Of a stretch of 64,000 nucleotides of DNA, positions 8,456 to 18,302 are shown piece by piece. How positions within the stretch are numbered: position 1 is the first letter of the stretch; each line of letters opens with the position of its first letter. A program made the translations under genes and the position numbers. The notes beneath the pieces were generated by a model. That model saw nothing but the letters and a program-made list of their open reading frames with translations. It made no database searches and had not been told where the DNA came from. Source of the DNA: Paraburkholderia piptadeniae (GTDB taxonomy: Bacteria; Pseudomonadota; Gammaproteobacteria; Burkholderiales; Burkholderiaceae); assembly GCF_900007165.1 (NCBI RefSeq), contig NZ_CYGY02000030.1, positions 67,952 to 131,951 on the forward strand, read 5' to 3'.

Positions 8456-10210
8456 TCAGAATTGAGCCGTCAGCTGGAAACCCACGGTTACACGCGCGGT
8501 CGGAAACTCCACTGGCTTATAGATTGGCGTGCCTGCGAAAAGCTCGTACGCAAACCCCGTAATCCGTGTCGGTACGCTGCCGCGAATGCCAATAACCGCG
8601 CCCGCCAATTGCGTGCCCGCGAGAAACGCGCTATTCGGACCGTAGACATGGCCGTAATCCAGTCCGGCGTAAAGAGATTGCCCCGTCTGCCCGATTGACC
8701 ATTGCAGTTCGTTGCGCCAGTAGAATCCCTTCTCCGCCGCGAGGAGCGTTTCGCCATCGAAGCCACGAACTGTGTAACGGCTACCGATAGTCAAGTCGTC
8801 AATGAAGAAGAGCGTGTCGTTCGTGAACTGACCATGCAACGTGGTCACGTAACGAAACTGCTGCTTTGCGATCGCAAACCGCACAGACACGTTTGCATCG
8901 AGCACAGCCATATGAAAGCGGTACGTCGGACCATCCGGATAGGGATCCGGAGTAGCACCAAGCCCGCCAACACCCTGCCGATATGCGAGTGTCCCGTCGA
9001 ACTGGGACATCCCGAAGTAGTGGCGGTCGGTCAGCCCCGCTTCGATAAATGTGTTATTGCGCTTTTGCGTGGGGATGCTCGTATCGTCGATGAAGCTTTC
9101 GCCGAAGCGCTTCGATAATTGCAACTCGGCGCCGAACACGTCGTTCTGACTCCGCGAAAGCACACGCGCCAGCCTGAATGCGGCCGTTTGTGAATCGCCG
9201 CTTGACACGAATGTCTGGTTCACGGCCGCTATCTGCTGATAGTAGGTGTTCGTATTACCCGAAAGCGTAGCCGTCCAGTAGCCCCATGGGACAGAATACG
9301 ATCCGCTGAAACCGTGCGAGCCCAAGCCTTTGTCGCCAAACTCCAGGTCCTGATTTGCACCCAACGCCAGTACGTCGTTGATGCCAAGCGGATTGGCGAG
9401 TCCGAAGCTCAGGTTGCCTTGCAGCTTTCCGGTTGCGCGCGTGCCCGAATTATCGATCGAAGCAACAACGCTCCACGGTTTCGTGCGCTTCACGTCGATA
9501 ACGACATCGCTCTCTCCCGGCGATGTCGTCGGCTCGATTTTCATATCCACGTCCTGGCTCGAGACGCGCTTCATTTGTTCCAGCCCCTGCTCGAGGTCCC
9601 GAAGATTCAACATATCGCCATCTCGGGCTGGAAACGCGGATTTCCACGTGCCACGCATATCCGGATTGGCAAAACGCAGGTGGCGGACGACGCCTGGCAC
9701 CAGTGCGACCGTCAGTGTGCCTGTCGATACATCCTGTTCGGGCAGCAGCACGCGCGTAGTGATATAGCCTCGACTCAGGATGACCTGTTGCAATCCTTTA
9801 GTGACCAAGGCGAATCCCTGTTTGCCGATGCATCGGCCAGTGTAGTGCTCGAGCCATTGGTGCGCAAACGCAAACCGATCGAGAGGCAATGACGATGCGC
9901 CTTGTTTGCGTATGGCGTCGGGCAATGTTTCGGGTACGTCGAGGGTGAATGAGTCAATGCGGAAGCACGGCGTTTCGGCGGGAAGTTCGGGGAAGCCTTC
10001 CGCCTTCGGCGCTGTTGAACGCACTGCCGGTGCATTCACGGTCTGTGCGCGCTGCTGCGCGTTCCTTTGCTGTTGCACCTGCTGGTTCTGTTGAGCGTTT
10101 GCGCGTGCGGCGGCTGCCGTGTCTGCAGGATTAGGTGCCTGCTGCGCCTGGCCTGTTAGTGATATCAGGGCTGTGAGCGGAAATACCGCCAGCCTCTTTA
10201 TGCTACTCAT
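8456..10210 (-). CDS. bcpB: Two-partner secretion outer-membrane transporter (TpsB/BcpB, ShlB/FhaC family)
   Basis: 584 residues from the ATG at 10210; an in-frame ATG seven codons upstream is also possible. A signal peptide (LTALISLTGQAQQ) is followed by a Gln-rich linker, two POTRA-like domains (CFRIDSFTLDVPE, then GYITTRVLLPEQDVSTGTL) and a C-terminal 16-strand Omp85-type barrel. The barrel includes the lid-loop motif YTVRGFDGE and ends in F, as outer-membrane proteins do. It should secrete the large TpsA exoprotein encoded upstream on the same strand. The gene order A, I, (small), O, B matches Burkholderia bcpAIOB contact-dependent inhibition loci. The gene itself looks intact. Confidence 0.92.
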   Translation of the reverse strand: MSSIKRLAVFPLTALISLTGQAQQAPNPADTAAAARANAQQNQQVQQQRNAQQRAQTVNAPAVRSTAPKAEGFPELPAETPCFRIDSFTLDVPETLPDAIRKQGASSLPLDRFAFAHQWLEHYTGRCIGKQGFALVTKGLQQVILSRGYITTRVLLPEQDVSTGTLTVALVPGVVRHLRFANPDMRGTWKSAFPARDGDMLNLRDLEQGLEQMKRVSSQDVDMKIEPTTSPGESDVVIDVKRTKPWSVVASIDNSGTRATGKLQGNLSFGLANPLGINDVLALGANQDLEFGDKGLGSHGFSGSYSVPWGYWTATLSGNTNTYYQQIAAVNQTFVSSGDSQTAAFRLARVLSRSQNDVFGAELQLSKRFGESFIDDTSIPTQKRNNTFIEAGLTDRHYFGMSQFDGTLAYRQGVGGLGATPDPYPDGPTYRFHMAVLDANVSVRFAIAKQQFRYVTTLHGQFTNDTLFFIDDLTIGSRYTVRGFDGETLLAAEKGFYWRNELQWSIGQTGQSLYAGLDYGHVYGPNSAFLAGTQLAGAVIGIRGSVPTRITGFAYELFAGTPIYKPVEFPTARVTVGFQLTAQF

Positions 10211-10276
10211 TTTCTCTATTCCAAGATTCAATCCTGCGTTGCAGGCAATAGCCCCGTTACCACTGCACGCAAGCTC

Positions 10277-10879
10277 TTATTCTTTATTTACCCGACATTC
10301 GAGCGCCACATTCATGTGCACCGATTCATCGAGTCCCTGTCCATCAATTTGCCGGGCCTCGATTTCGCATTGGCGTCCCTGTCGCGTCAGAAACACGTCG
10401 TAGTCACGCCCAGCGTCCGGGGTCAGCACCATGGACGAGGCAACGCATCGACGCGTCGTGCCATACTGACCTGAATAAACGATCCATCCCATCGAATACG
10501 TAATCGGTTGCCCAGCCGGAACTACGTATTCGCGTATGAGCCTCTTACCCGTCAATCCCTCCACCCGCATCCATGGACGCGGACTTGGTGGCATGCCGAT
10601 GACTACACTGCGTGTGGCGTAGCGAAAGCTGCCAACCATGCCATCGTCGACACGAATGCCGTCAAAGCCCGATAGCGCTTGATAGCAACCGCCGGAACGG
10701 AATACTGTGTAAGGCTGATTGTTTTCGGAAGAAAGCACGCGCACGCGCGCGAACATCGTTGGATCGTAGATGGGCGTTTCAGTCTCCACGTGGTGTGCCG
10801 GTTGCGGCAATAGCGAACACGCAGACAAAACAGCGACGCCGATCACGGTGGCGAATCGCACGCGCCACAAGGTTGTCAT
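10277..10879 (-). CDS. bcpO: BcpO-like lipoprotein of the CDI locus
   Basis: 200 residues with a lipoprotein signal (VAVLSACS, lipidation at Cys ~21). The mature domain has paired Cys residues (GGCYQAL, TRRCVAS, RQCEIE, LECRVN) suggesting disulfides in the periplasm. It sits between the putative immunity genes and tpsB, the position of bcpO in Burkholderia bcpAIOB loci, where a small lipoprotein of unclear role is encoded. The symbol rests on position and lipoprotein nature, not on recognised sequence identity. Confidence 0.65.
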   Translation of the reverse strand: MTTLWRVRFATVIGVAVLSACSLLPQPAHHVETETPIYDPTMFARVRVLSSENNQPYTVFRSGGCYQALSGFDGIRVDDGMVGSFRYATRSVVIGMPPSPRPWMRVEGLTGKRLIREYVVPAGQPITYSMGWIVYSGQYGTTRRCVASSMVLTPDAGRDYDVFLTRQGRQCEIEARQIDGQGLDESVHMNVALECRVNKE

Positions 10880-10907
10880 TTGGGAGCTCGCCTCTCAAAG
10901 CTGTTAT

Positions 10908-11105
10908 CTATCGCGCACCTGAAACTTTCATCAGCGTGCCGGACTTAATCGAATAAGTAAGGTTGAAGTCCAAACCCTTGTCTGTCGAAAACACGACGAT
11001 CACATTGTCTTCATTCTCGACGCTGACCCACATAAAGCGGCCCCCTGCAAGCGACTCGCGATTGCTAGCCTTTGCGTCTTTGTCCCACTTCACTTCGGAA
11101 GCCAT
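10908..11105 (-). CDS. Small protein inside the CDI locus
   Basis: 65 residues with an AGGA ribosome site seven bases upstream of the ATG. It is a soluble, mixed-charge protein with a predicted beta-rich core (FMWVSVENEDNVIVVFST) and no signal peptide. Located between the 77-aa membrane protein and the BcpO-like lipoprotein. It could be a second immunity protein, an orphan immunity gene from an exchanged toxin module, or an accessory protein. No family recognised. Confidence 0.6.
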   Translation of the reverse strand: MASEVKWDKDAKASNRESLAGGRFMWVSVENEDNVIVVFSTDKGLDFNLTYSIKSGTLMKVSGAR

Positions 11106-11232
11106 ACATATCCTGCCCCGTTAAGTCGTTCACCGCCTTCTGTTGCCCTCTTGCGTCGTGCTGTTTTCGGTGAACGTGTCCTTGCTGTGACTGCGGCCGA
11201 GCTTTGTAATGCACCGAGCACGGCAATCCGCC

Positions 11233-11466
11233 CTAGCTTCTGCGAAACTTTGCCCAAGCGAATACCATAAAAACAACTGATAACAGCGTTCCGCGCACAA
11301 GCACACTTTTCAAACTTATCAACCTCATTAAATCAACAATTCCGAACTTCCCATAACATCCTTCGACAAAGGCACAGCTAATTATCAGACCGATAGCCCA
11401 CGCAACAGCCACGGTTGCCCAACAAACCACCAAGCTACATACAAAATATATGGGAAGTCTCTTCAT
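11233..11466 (-). CDS. bcpI: Small two-helix membrane protein, candidate CDI immunity protein
   Basis: 77 residues. Two strongly hydrophobic segments (YFVCSLVVCWATVAVAWAIG and a later LLSVVFMVFAWAKF) flank a loop with CAFVEGCYGK. Its ATG overlaps the stop of the giant exoprotein gene (ATGA), so it is translationally coupled directly behind the toxin end, the usual place of cdiI/bcpI. An inner-membrane immunity protein would fit a membrane-acting toxin tip, and the TpsA C-terminus is rich in Gly/Ala helices. Role inferred from position and topology only. Confidence 0.6.
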   Translation of the reverse strand: MKRLPIYFVCSLVVCWATVAVAWAIGLIISCAFVEGCYGKFGIVDLMRLISLKSVLVRGTLLSVVFMVFAWAKFRRS

Positions 11467-14400
11467 TTTCCGCTCGGCACCTTCGATTTCACCGTGTCGT
11501 ATGTCTTATTGAATACTTCTTGCCCAAGGCCACCGACCCCCGTTCCGAAAACCACAGGAAGATTGTTTGCATTAAGCAAGTTCCAGCCACTGCTGGACCA
11601 TGTTCCCGTGGCGACCCAATTCTGACCGCTGCTTATGGTCGGCCTCGTGGCATTGTTAAGACTGGACTCACCTAGTTTCCCAACACCGTAGCCCAAACTA
11701 GACAGCAAGCCGCTGGTCAAGGCCGATCCCGTCACGCTGTCGCTCTTGCCATACATCGCATTGTTGAACACCGTCCCTGCAGCCCCACCAACAGCATTCA
11801 CGCCCATATTCCACCACAGCCGGCCATACGAGCCCGCCATGCCAGTACCAAAGCTGGTCGCTACATCTACCGGATTGATCGTCCCAGTCTGAAGATACTG
11901 CGAACCCGCATTAATACCGGCACTGATGATACCCGTGCCGAACGGCGAGGCCCACACACCCGAGCCCAACAGACCACCCGAGCTGAAGATCGGTGCACCC
12001 GGCAATGCGGCCAGCACCGGCCCAGCCGCCAAGCCACCCGTGATCAACGCTGCAGCTCCAATGCCCACCGCCGGATTTGCTACCGCACCGGGCAACGCCC
12101 GCTGCTCCGGCGTCAACGAACCATCCTTGTTGCCATAGAGGAACGGGTTGTTGTAATCGGCGGTTGTCGCGGTGAACAAACTCCGCGCATTCTGGCTGAT
12201 GAACGCCGTCGCGTATCTGTCGCCGCCCGGCCCCTTGCTCGCCGCGGCATCAACCAGGCGATAACCGCTTGCCAGCAACATGTTCTGCGCCTGGTCTTCG
12301 GTGATTGTCTGACCGGTCTGGTCTGCGTAGAACTGCGCGAACTTCTTCGCATTGGCCTTCGCCCATTCGCGCTCACTTGGGTGCAACTGCCGGTTGTAGG
12401 CATCAGCATTGGAAGCCGTGAACGCTCCCGCAGTTCCACCGACTGCCGCCCCTGCCGCTGTCGCAATCACATTCCCCAGCCCATTCCCGAACGCATGCTC
12501 GATCGTCCCGGGCGCCCCCATCGAATCAGCGAGGTCATTGAGATGACCGGAGAGCGACGACGACACCCCGGCTCCTGCTCCGCCGCCTATTGCGCCCGTC
12601 AGGCTTCCCGCACCCAATCCACCGAGCAAGGCGCCGCCAGCCACGTGCAGCAGTATTCGGTCGGTCCCACCCTCACTCCAATCCTTTGCATCCTGATGGA
12701 ACTGCGCAGCCTGATCGTCCTCGCCAAGCAACAAAGCTGTCTTCTCCTCGCTCTCTGCCTGATGCTCCTTGTAATCACCATATGTGCCAATCGCTTGCGC
12801 AACTTGCGCGCCCGCCGCATTCGCAGCATTCATGACGTCCTGTTGCTGCGAGAGCAGATCGTTCACATCAGGCAGCTTTGAAACCGTACCGTTGAGATCC
12901 GTCGTGTCGCGATTCAGCGAAGCCACATCCTGCTTCTGGTTTGCGGCATCAGTGATGACAACGTTGCCGGCAGCAACGCCGCTTCGCGTTGTCGCGTGCT
13001 CGCTGCCACTATCCGACTGAGAGATCATCGGTGTGACGCCGAGTCCGCCACCGCCAAACGTCACCCCGCTGCTGGATGCGCTGTATTCAGAGTGATTCTG
13101 CATATCCGACCAGCTCAGCGTCCCTGTCGTCATGGTATTTTTCGACGCGTCCGCATCGCTCGCGATGTACGCGCCCTTCAGGTCAGTATTGCCTTTGACG
13201 TTGATATCGAATCCGCCCGCCCCAGCCTGAATGCCCGCCTGTTCATTTACAGCCGCGTAGCTGCCATTTGCGCTGCCGTGCTGGGTACTGAAGCTCCCGC
13301 TGGCCCCGCCGCCCTGGCTGATGCTGAATCCGCCGCCCGAACTCGACTGGTGCGCGGAACTGGTGGTCGTGTCCTGCACACTGGCAATGTTCAGGTTGCC
13401 GCCGATATCGGCGCTCACCTGCTTGCCGCTCACATTCGCACCTATGATGTTCGTGTCGCCGCCGGACACGATGGTCACGCTGTTCTTGCCTTGAACGTGT
13501 GTGTTGGTTTGCGTCACCGCATCGCTGTTCGCGTCGCCGTGTGCCTTCGACATCGACGCGGAAACGCCGAAACCATTCGTGCCGTACGAAACACCTATAC
13601 TCGCGCTGCTCGATTCGTTCGTGCTACGTGTCGAGTCGGTACTCGTTGTATTCAGCAGATTGACCTGATTTGTAGCAGCCAACAGCACGTCATTCGCGTT
13701 CACATTCGAACCAGCGATCGTAAGGTTGCCGCTTCCGGGCGTGCCGTCGCCGGTGGCGGCAAATGCGGCCGTGCCCCCCGCCATCACGCTGGACCCCGTG
13801 CGGGTTGTCTGATCCTCGCTGGACGTGCTTTTGCTCTGACTTGATCCGAAGCTCAACTGCACGCTGATATCAGGCTTTTGCCCGGGGCTCAGCGCCTGGC
13901 CAGCTACTGCGTTGCCAATCGCACCAGCCGCTGCAATGGAATGCAACGCCTTGGCGCGCCCATTTTCACTCTGTGACGCGGCCTGGCTTTCGCTGATCGC
14001 AGTATTGATCGCATTGCCGATGCTGCCTCCCAGACCGAGCGTAAAGCCGCTGGATTTGACCTCATGTGTTTCGTCATGGTGCGTCGTACCCGCGGCCGCG
14101 TCGATAATCACGTTCGCGCCCGTGCCAACGATGTTCTGCGCCGCGATAAGGTCGCTGCCCGTAACATGCAAATCATTGCCCGCCGACAGATGCACACTGC
14201 CATCCGTACTGCCGATAAGGCTGGCGTTGTTCGTCATCGAGCTGTAGTGCGTCGTGTCCTTATGATCGTTGGAGCCATATGAAATCCCTGCACCACCCGA
14301 ACCGCCGAGTCCCGTTTTCAGATCTTCGTGAAAATGGCTGCTCTCGCTCGTGTCCTGCGAAGTATTGATGGTCAGGTTGTAACCCGCCGCGAGCGTCACA

Positions 14401-17400
14401 TCGTTCGTCGCGGCGACCGTGGAACCGGTGATGGTCATGTCATGTCCGGCCGAACCCGTCACCGTATCACCCGACACTGTCGATCCGTTCGCAATCACCT
14501 GATGCGAACTCGTCGAATCGGTTTCCTTTTCGTGCGAAAGGAAACCCGAGTGATTGTTTTCCGACCAGCTTTGTGCATCATGCGTCTCGCTGACGCTGCC
14601 AATCGTGACATCGCCCGTCGAAACGAGTTTGACACCACCGCCGCCCGCGTCCGTTGCGACCGACGACCCGAGAATCGACAGGTTGCCAGTGCCATTCTGG
14701 CCCGCCGCAAGCGTGACATTGCCACCGGCGCTCACACTCGAACCCTGTACTGTTTCGTCGTAACTGGAACTCGTGTGATGCGACTGCTCGCCGCCCATCG
14801 ACTGTTCGCTTCGCGTACGCGTGTCCTTCGCAGCCGTCACGGTCAGACTGCCACCCGCTACCATTGCCGCGTCGCCGCCAGCCTTCACTGTCGCGTCGGT
14901 GAGCGTTGTGTCGCGACCTGACACAGTCGTGAGATTGCTGCCCGCCACGATCGCGCTGCCGAGGTTCTGTGCGACCTTGTCGTGGCCGCCGTTGAGCTCG
15001 TCCTTCGTCTGGACGTCCTGCGTGCTGGTCAGCGTCGTCGTACTCACATTCAGATCGCGCCCGGCAGCGACAGCCGCATTGCCGCCCGCCTGGATCGTCG
15101 CGCCCGCCAGGTTCACGTCGCGGCCCGCGATCACGGTTGCGCTGCCCGTCGCCGAAATCGTGCCGATCGCGTCGACGCCTGTCCCCGTTACGCTGCCCGT
15201 GAGCGTGTTCGAACCGAAGGTCTTCGATACGCTATACGTCTGCGTTTCGTTGATCACATCGCGGCCGGCTTGCACGACAACATCCGCGCCGCCGATGCGT
15301 CCGCTGGTATTGCGCACATCCTGCACGGCGGCGACAGTCGTCGTCCCCGCACTGCCGATCACCCCACTATTCGTGATGTTGTTGCCGATGATCGTCGTCG
15401 CGACATCGCTGACGATATGGCCGCTGTTGTTCACGTCGCCGCTCGCGTTCAGGCACACGCTGTTGCCCGCGACGAGCGCACCGCTGCCCGTCAGATCCAC
15501 TGTGTCTGACTGCGCGAGATACACCTGCGGCACGAGCACGCTCTGATGCGAGCCGTCGGGCAACGTCACGTCCTGCGAGACAAGCCAGACCATATCGGTC
15601 GTCAGTTGCGACATCTGCTCGGGCGTGAGCGCGACACCCGGCGCGAGGCCGAACTCCTTCGCATACTTGACGCCGTTGTTCATCAGCGCCGTGTATTCGT
15701 CGAGATTGTCCGAGTAGCCGGTGAGGAACGTACGGCCCGTCAGCTGTGTGATCTGGTTTCGCACGAGCGTCTCTTCGTACATACCGTCGCCAACGCGCTT
15801 CTCGACCTTCGAAGGATCGAGGCCCAGCTGGTTGAGCATGTAATCGCTCGATACGAAATTCGTGTACTGCGTGAAGCGCGGATCAGTGGCGACGAGATAG
15901 GTCGCGTTGGGCGCGGTGTTGAATTTATAGAGGCCATTCGACGGCAGCTTGAGATTGGGAATCCCGCCTGTCGTTCCGCCAACCGTCTGCGGACGGTTCG
16001 GACCGCCGATGACGACGCCCTGCTGCGCGCCTCCCACGGACTGCGGTTGCGACGATTGTCCGCTGATGCTGCCCGTCTGCGTTCCGTCGGCACTGCCGCC
16101 CGTCACGCCAGAGCCAGTCACCGTCTGTCCCTGACGATTCACCGATCCAATTGAGATGTTCTGCGCCGTCGTCTGCACGCCCTGATTCGACGTGGCGATC
16201 GCAGGCAAAGACGCGACTGTCGTTACGGACTGCGTGACGCCGTCCTCGACGGTCTGCGTGTCGCTGCTGCCGCCCGTTTTCTGGTGCCAGTAGAACGTCG
16301 ACGTCTCGTCCTGCGTGATGGTCTGTTGAAGGACGATGCCGGTATCGTTGACTGTGCCGCCAGTGGTGCGGCGCACGAGGCTGCCCCCCGCGCTCATCGT
16401 CGATGACTGGTTGTTGATCGCACCGCCGTCTGCATTGATGCGGATCGCGCCTTGCGCCTGGATCGTCGCTGCGTTGCCTGCGCTCAGCAACTGGTCGGTT
16501 GTCGTGGTCGTGTGGACCGTGCGCGTCGTTTCGCTATAGTCGTGCGAGTCGGGGCCGAGGTCGAAACGCGTCTTCACCTGGTCCGGGCGGATGTTCTTGT
16601 TCGGGTCGAAATCCGGCCAGAAGGTGATCGTGTACGAGTCGCCGTTGTCAGTGATGCTGTTGTACCACTGGGTGGGATTCGTTGCGACGTTGCGGGTCTG
16701 CGGTGCGGGATGTTCGCTGCAAAAATCATGGCTATTGCAGGTCTGCATCATCACGGTGTTGTCCGTGAAGGTCTCAGTGAGCGGCTGCGTCAGGGAAAAA
16801 GTCTGCGCACTCGTGTTCAAATTAGTGACCTGCGACTTCGGTACGGTCACACTGATCGGTGTCGCCAGTCTTCCAACTATTTCAGCTTTCAGCGGGGCCT
16901 CGTCGCCTGACCACGACCATTGCGCGAACGTACCGCTGAGATGGCTTCCCAACTGCTCACCGATGGGGATTCCCGCTGTCCACAGCGTCAGCGTCTGGTC
17001 ACCCGTGTCCTGCGGTGTTCCCGCAACTGTCACGACGCCGGTGCGGATGTTGTTCGCCGTGTGCGCGGCAATGTCGATACTTCCATCCGCTTCGATACTC
17101 GCGGCGCTATTCGTCAGCACGTTGGTCTGATTGGCGAGCATGCCCGAGCCATCACGCGCACCGTTTCTTGCGATCTCGAGGTTACCCGCGCTGTAGATCA
17201 GCGCGCCATCCGCATTCGTGACAGAATTCGCCGCGTAGAGATGCACGCTGTTGACGCCAGCAATCACGGCAGCGGCGCCGGAGTTCTGCACGTCGTTCGC
17301 GGTGATCGTCACGTCGTTGCCGATCACCGCGCCTGTGTTCGCGAGCACCGCACTCGTCGCGTTCACCGTGTTGCCTTCAATACGCCCGGCATTCGATAAC

Positions 17401-18302
17401 GTGCCCGCCGCATTGACAGTCGTCGATACCGAATCGACGTCGGCGCCAACTGCATTGACGACATTCACCCCGCTCACGGTCAACGCGCCGTTCGCCGCGA
17501 GCGTGCCCGCGTTGGTCAGTGTCCCGCTCGCATTGACGGTCATGTTGCCGTCCGCGTGCAGGTTGTTCGCCGCTGTGTTCGTGTAATCGCCCGCGACGTT
17601 CAGCGTCAGGTTACGCCCTGCAACGATATTGCCATTGCCGGACATCGCCCCGCCTGCTGCAATGTCGCGATTCGCCCGGATCGCTCCGCCCGCATTCGAA
17701 AGAAAGGCGACCGCAAGCGAGGCATCGACACCACCGAGTATCGAGCCACCGTTGTTGAGAACGGTCGCACCGGCCTGATTGAGCGTCAGGTCCGTGCCGC
17801 CGTATATCGTGCCGCCCGCATTGTTCAGGCTCTGCGTAACATTGAGCGTTGCCGAGGCGCTCGCAACGAGGTTCGCGCCCGCGTCATTGCTCAACGCTTG
17901 CGCATTCAGCGTGACATCGCCGTTTCCGCCAAGCGTGCCGCCCGTGTTCGTTATGCCCGTCGACGAGGTCACCGTCGTTGCGCCATCGCCCGCATTGGTC
18001 AGCTTGCCGCCGGTGTTGTCAATGCTCGCAGCGCTCGTGTTCAGCGCGCCGTGCGCGCCGTTTGCGGACAACGTGCCATGCGCATTAGAAAGCTGCCCGC
18101 CCGCGCTGACCGTGAGATCGCCGGCCGTTTGCGCAGAGCCGCCTGTATTGTCGATGCCGCCCTGCGATTCGAGCGTCAGCCCGTCGCCCCCATACAGCGC
18201 ACCGCTGCGATTCGTGATGCCCGACGATGCGTTGACGAGCGCAGCCTTTTGCGCCGACAGCGTGCCCGCAGTGTTGTCGAGGCTCGCAGCCGTGACGGTC
18301 AT
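11463..18302 (-). CDS. bcpA: C-terminal part of TpsA/BcpA (haemagglutinin-like CdiA-type exoprotein) after a frameshift
   Basis: 2279 codons open from the ATG at 18302 but with no signal peptide or TPS domain, so it cannot be exported on its own. It consists of beta-helix repeats (ASLDNTAGTL, LTNAGTLAANGALTVSG), a central non-repeat region, then haemagglutinin repeats (VSAGGNVTLAAGQNGTGN). It continues with a pretoxin-like segment (SNADAYNRQLHPSEREWAKA) and a C-terminal tip of ~250 residues rich in Gly/Ala (PVDVATSFGTGMAGSYG). Joined to the upstream fragment it would make ~3230 residues, normal for BcpA. I saw no VENN motif. The next gene overlaps its stop. Confidence 0.88.
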   Translation of the reverse strand: MTVTAASLDNTAGTLSAQKAALVNASSGITNRSGALYGGDGLTLESQGGIDNTGGSAQTAGDLTVSAGGQLSNAHGTLSANGAHGALNTSAASIDNTGGKLTNAGDGATTVTSSTGITNTGGTLGGNGDVTLNAQALSNDAGANLVASASATLNVTQSLNNAGGTIYGGTDLTLNQAGATVLNNGGSILGGVDASLAVAFLSNAGGAIRANRDIAAGGAMSGNGNIVAGRNLTLNVAGDYTNTAANNLHADGNMTVNASGTLTNAGTLAANGALTVSGVNVVNAVGADVDSVSTTVNAAGTLSNAGRIEGNTVNATSAVLANTGAVIGNDVTITANDVQNSGAAAVIAGVNSVHLYAANSVTNADGALIYSAGNLEIARNGARDGSGMLANQTNVLTNSAASIEADGSIDIAAHTANNIRTGVVTVAGTPQDTGDQTLTLWTAGIPIGEQLGSHLSGTFAQWSWSGDEAPLKAEIVGRLATPISVTVPKSQVTNLNTSAQTFSLTQPLTETFTDNTVMMQTCNSHDFCSEHPAPQTRNVATNPTQWYNSITDNGDSYTITFWPDFDPNKNIRPDQVKTRFDLGPDSHDYSETTRTVHTTTTTDQLLSAGNAATIQAQGAIRINADGGAINNQSSTMSAGGSLVRRTTGGTVNDTGIVLQQTITQDETSTFYWHQKTGGSSDTQTVEDGVTQSVTTVASLPAIATSNQGVQTTAQNISIGSVNRQGQTVTGSGVTGGSADGTQTGSISGQSSQPQSVGGAQQGVVIGGPNRPQTVGGTTGGIPNLKLPSNGLYKFNTAPNATYLVATDPRFTQYTNFVSSDYMLNQLGLDPSKVEKRVGDGMYEETLVRNQITQLTGRTFLTGYSDNLDEYTALMNNGVKYAKEFGLAPGVALTPEQMSQLTTDMVWLVSQDVTLPDGSHQSVLVPQVYLAQSDTVDLTGSGALVAGNSVCLNASGDVNNSGHIVSDVATTIIGNNITNSGVIGSAGTTTVAAVQDVRNTSGRIGGADVVVQAGRDVINETQTYSVSKTFGSNTLTGSVTGTGVDAIGTISATGSATVIAGRDVNLAGATIQAGGNAAVAAGRDLNVSTTTLTSTQDVQTKDELNGGHDKVAQNLGSAIVAGSNLTTVSGRDTTLTDATVKAGGDAAMVAGGSLTVTAAKDTRTRSEQSMGGEQSHHTSSSYDETVQGSSVSAGGNVTLAAGQNGTGNLSILGSSVATDAGGGGVKLVSTGDVTIGSVSETHDAQSWSENNHSGFLSHEKETDSTSSHQVIANGSTVSGDTVTGSAGHDMTITGSTVAATNDVTLAAGYNLTINTSQDTSESSHFHEDLKTGLGGSGGAGISYGSNDHKDTTHYSSMTNNASLIGSTDGSVHLSAGNDLHVTGSDLIAAQNIVGTGANVIIDAAAGTTHHDETHEVKSSGFTLGLGGSIGNAINTAISESQAASQSENGRAKALHSIAAAGAIGNAVAGQALSPGQKPDISVQLSFGSSQSKSTSSEDQTTRTGSSVMAGGTAAFAATGDGTPGSGNLTIAGSNVNANDVLLAATNQVNLLNTTSTDSTRSTNESSSASIGVSYGTNGFGVSASMSKAHGDANSDAVTQTNTHVQGKNSVTIVSGGDTNIIGANVSGKQVSADIGGNLNIASVQDTTTSSAHQSSSGGGFSISQGGGASGSFSTQHGSANGSYAAVNEQAGIQAGAGGFDINVKGNTDLKGAYIASDADASKNTMTTGTLSWSDMQNHSEYSASSSGVTFGGGGLGVTPMISQSDSGSEHATTRSGVAAGNVVITDAANQKQDVASLNRDTTDLNGTVSKLPDVNDLLSQQQDVMNAANAAGAQVAQAIGTYGDYKEHQAESEEKTALLLGEDDQAAQFHQDAKDWSEGGTDRILLHVAGGALLGGLGAGSLTGAIGGGAGAGVSSSLSGHLNDLADSMGAPGTIEHAFGNGLGNVIATAAGAAVGGTAGAFTASNADAYNRQLHPSEREWAKANAKKFAQFYADQTGQTITEDQAQNMLLASGYRLVDAAASKGPGGDRYATAFISQNARSLFTATTADYNNPFLYGNKDGSLTPEQRALPGAVANPAVGIGAAALITGGLAAGPVLAALPGAPIFSSGGLLGSGVWASPFGTGIISAGINAGSQYLQTGTINPVDVATSFGTGMAGSYGRLWWNMGVNAVGGAAGTVFNNAMYGKSDSVTGSALTSGLLSSLGYGVGKLGESSLNNATRPTISSGQNWVATGTWSSSGWNLLNANNLPVVFGTGVGGLGQEVFNKTYDTVKSKVPSGK

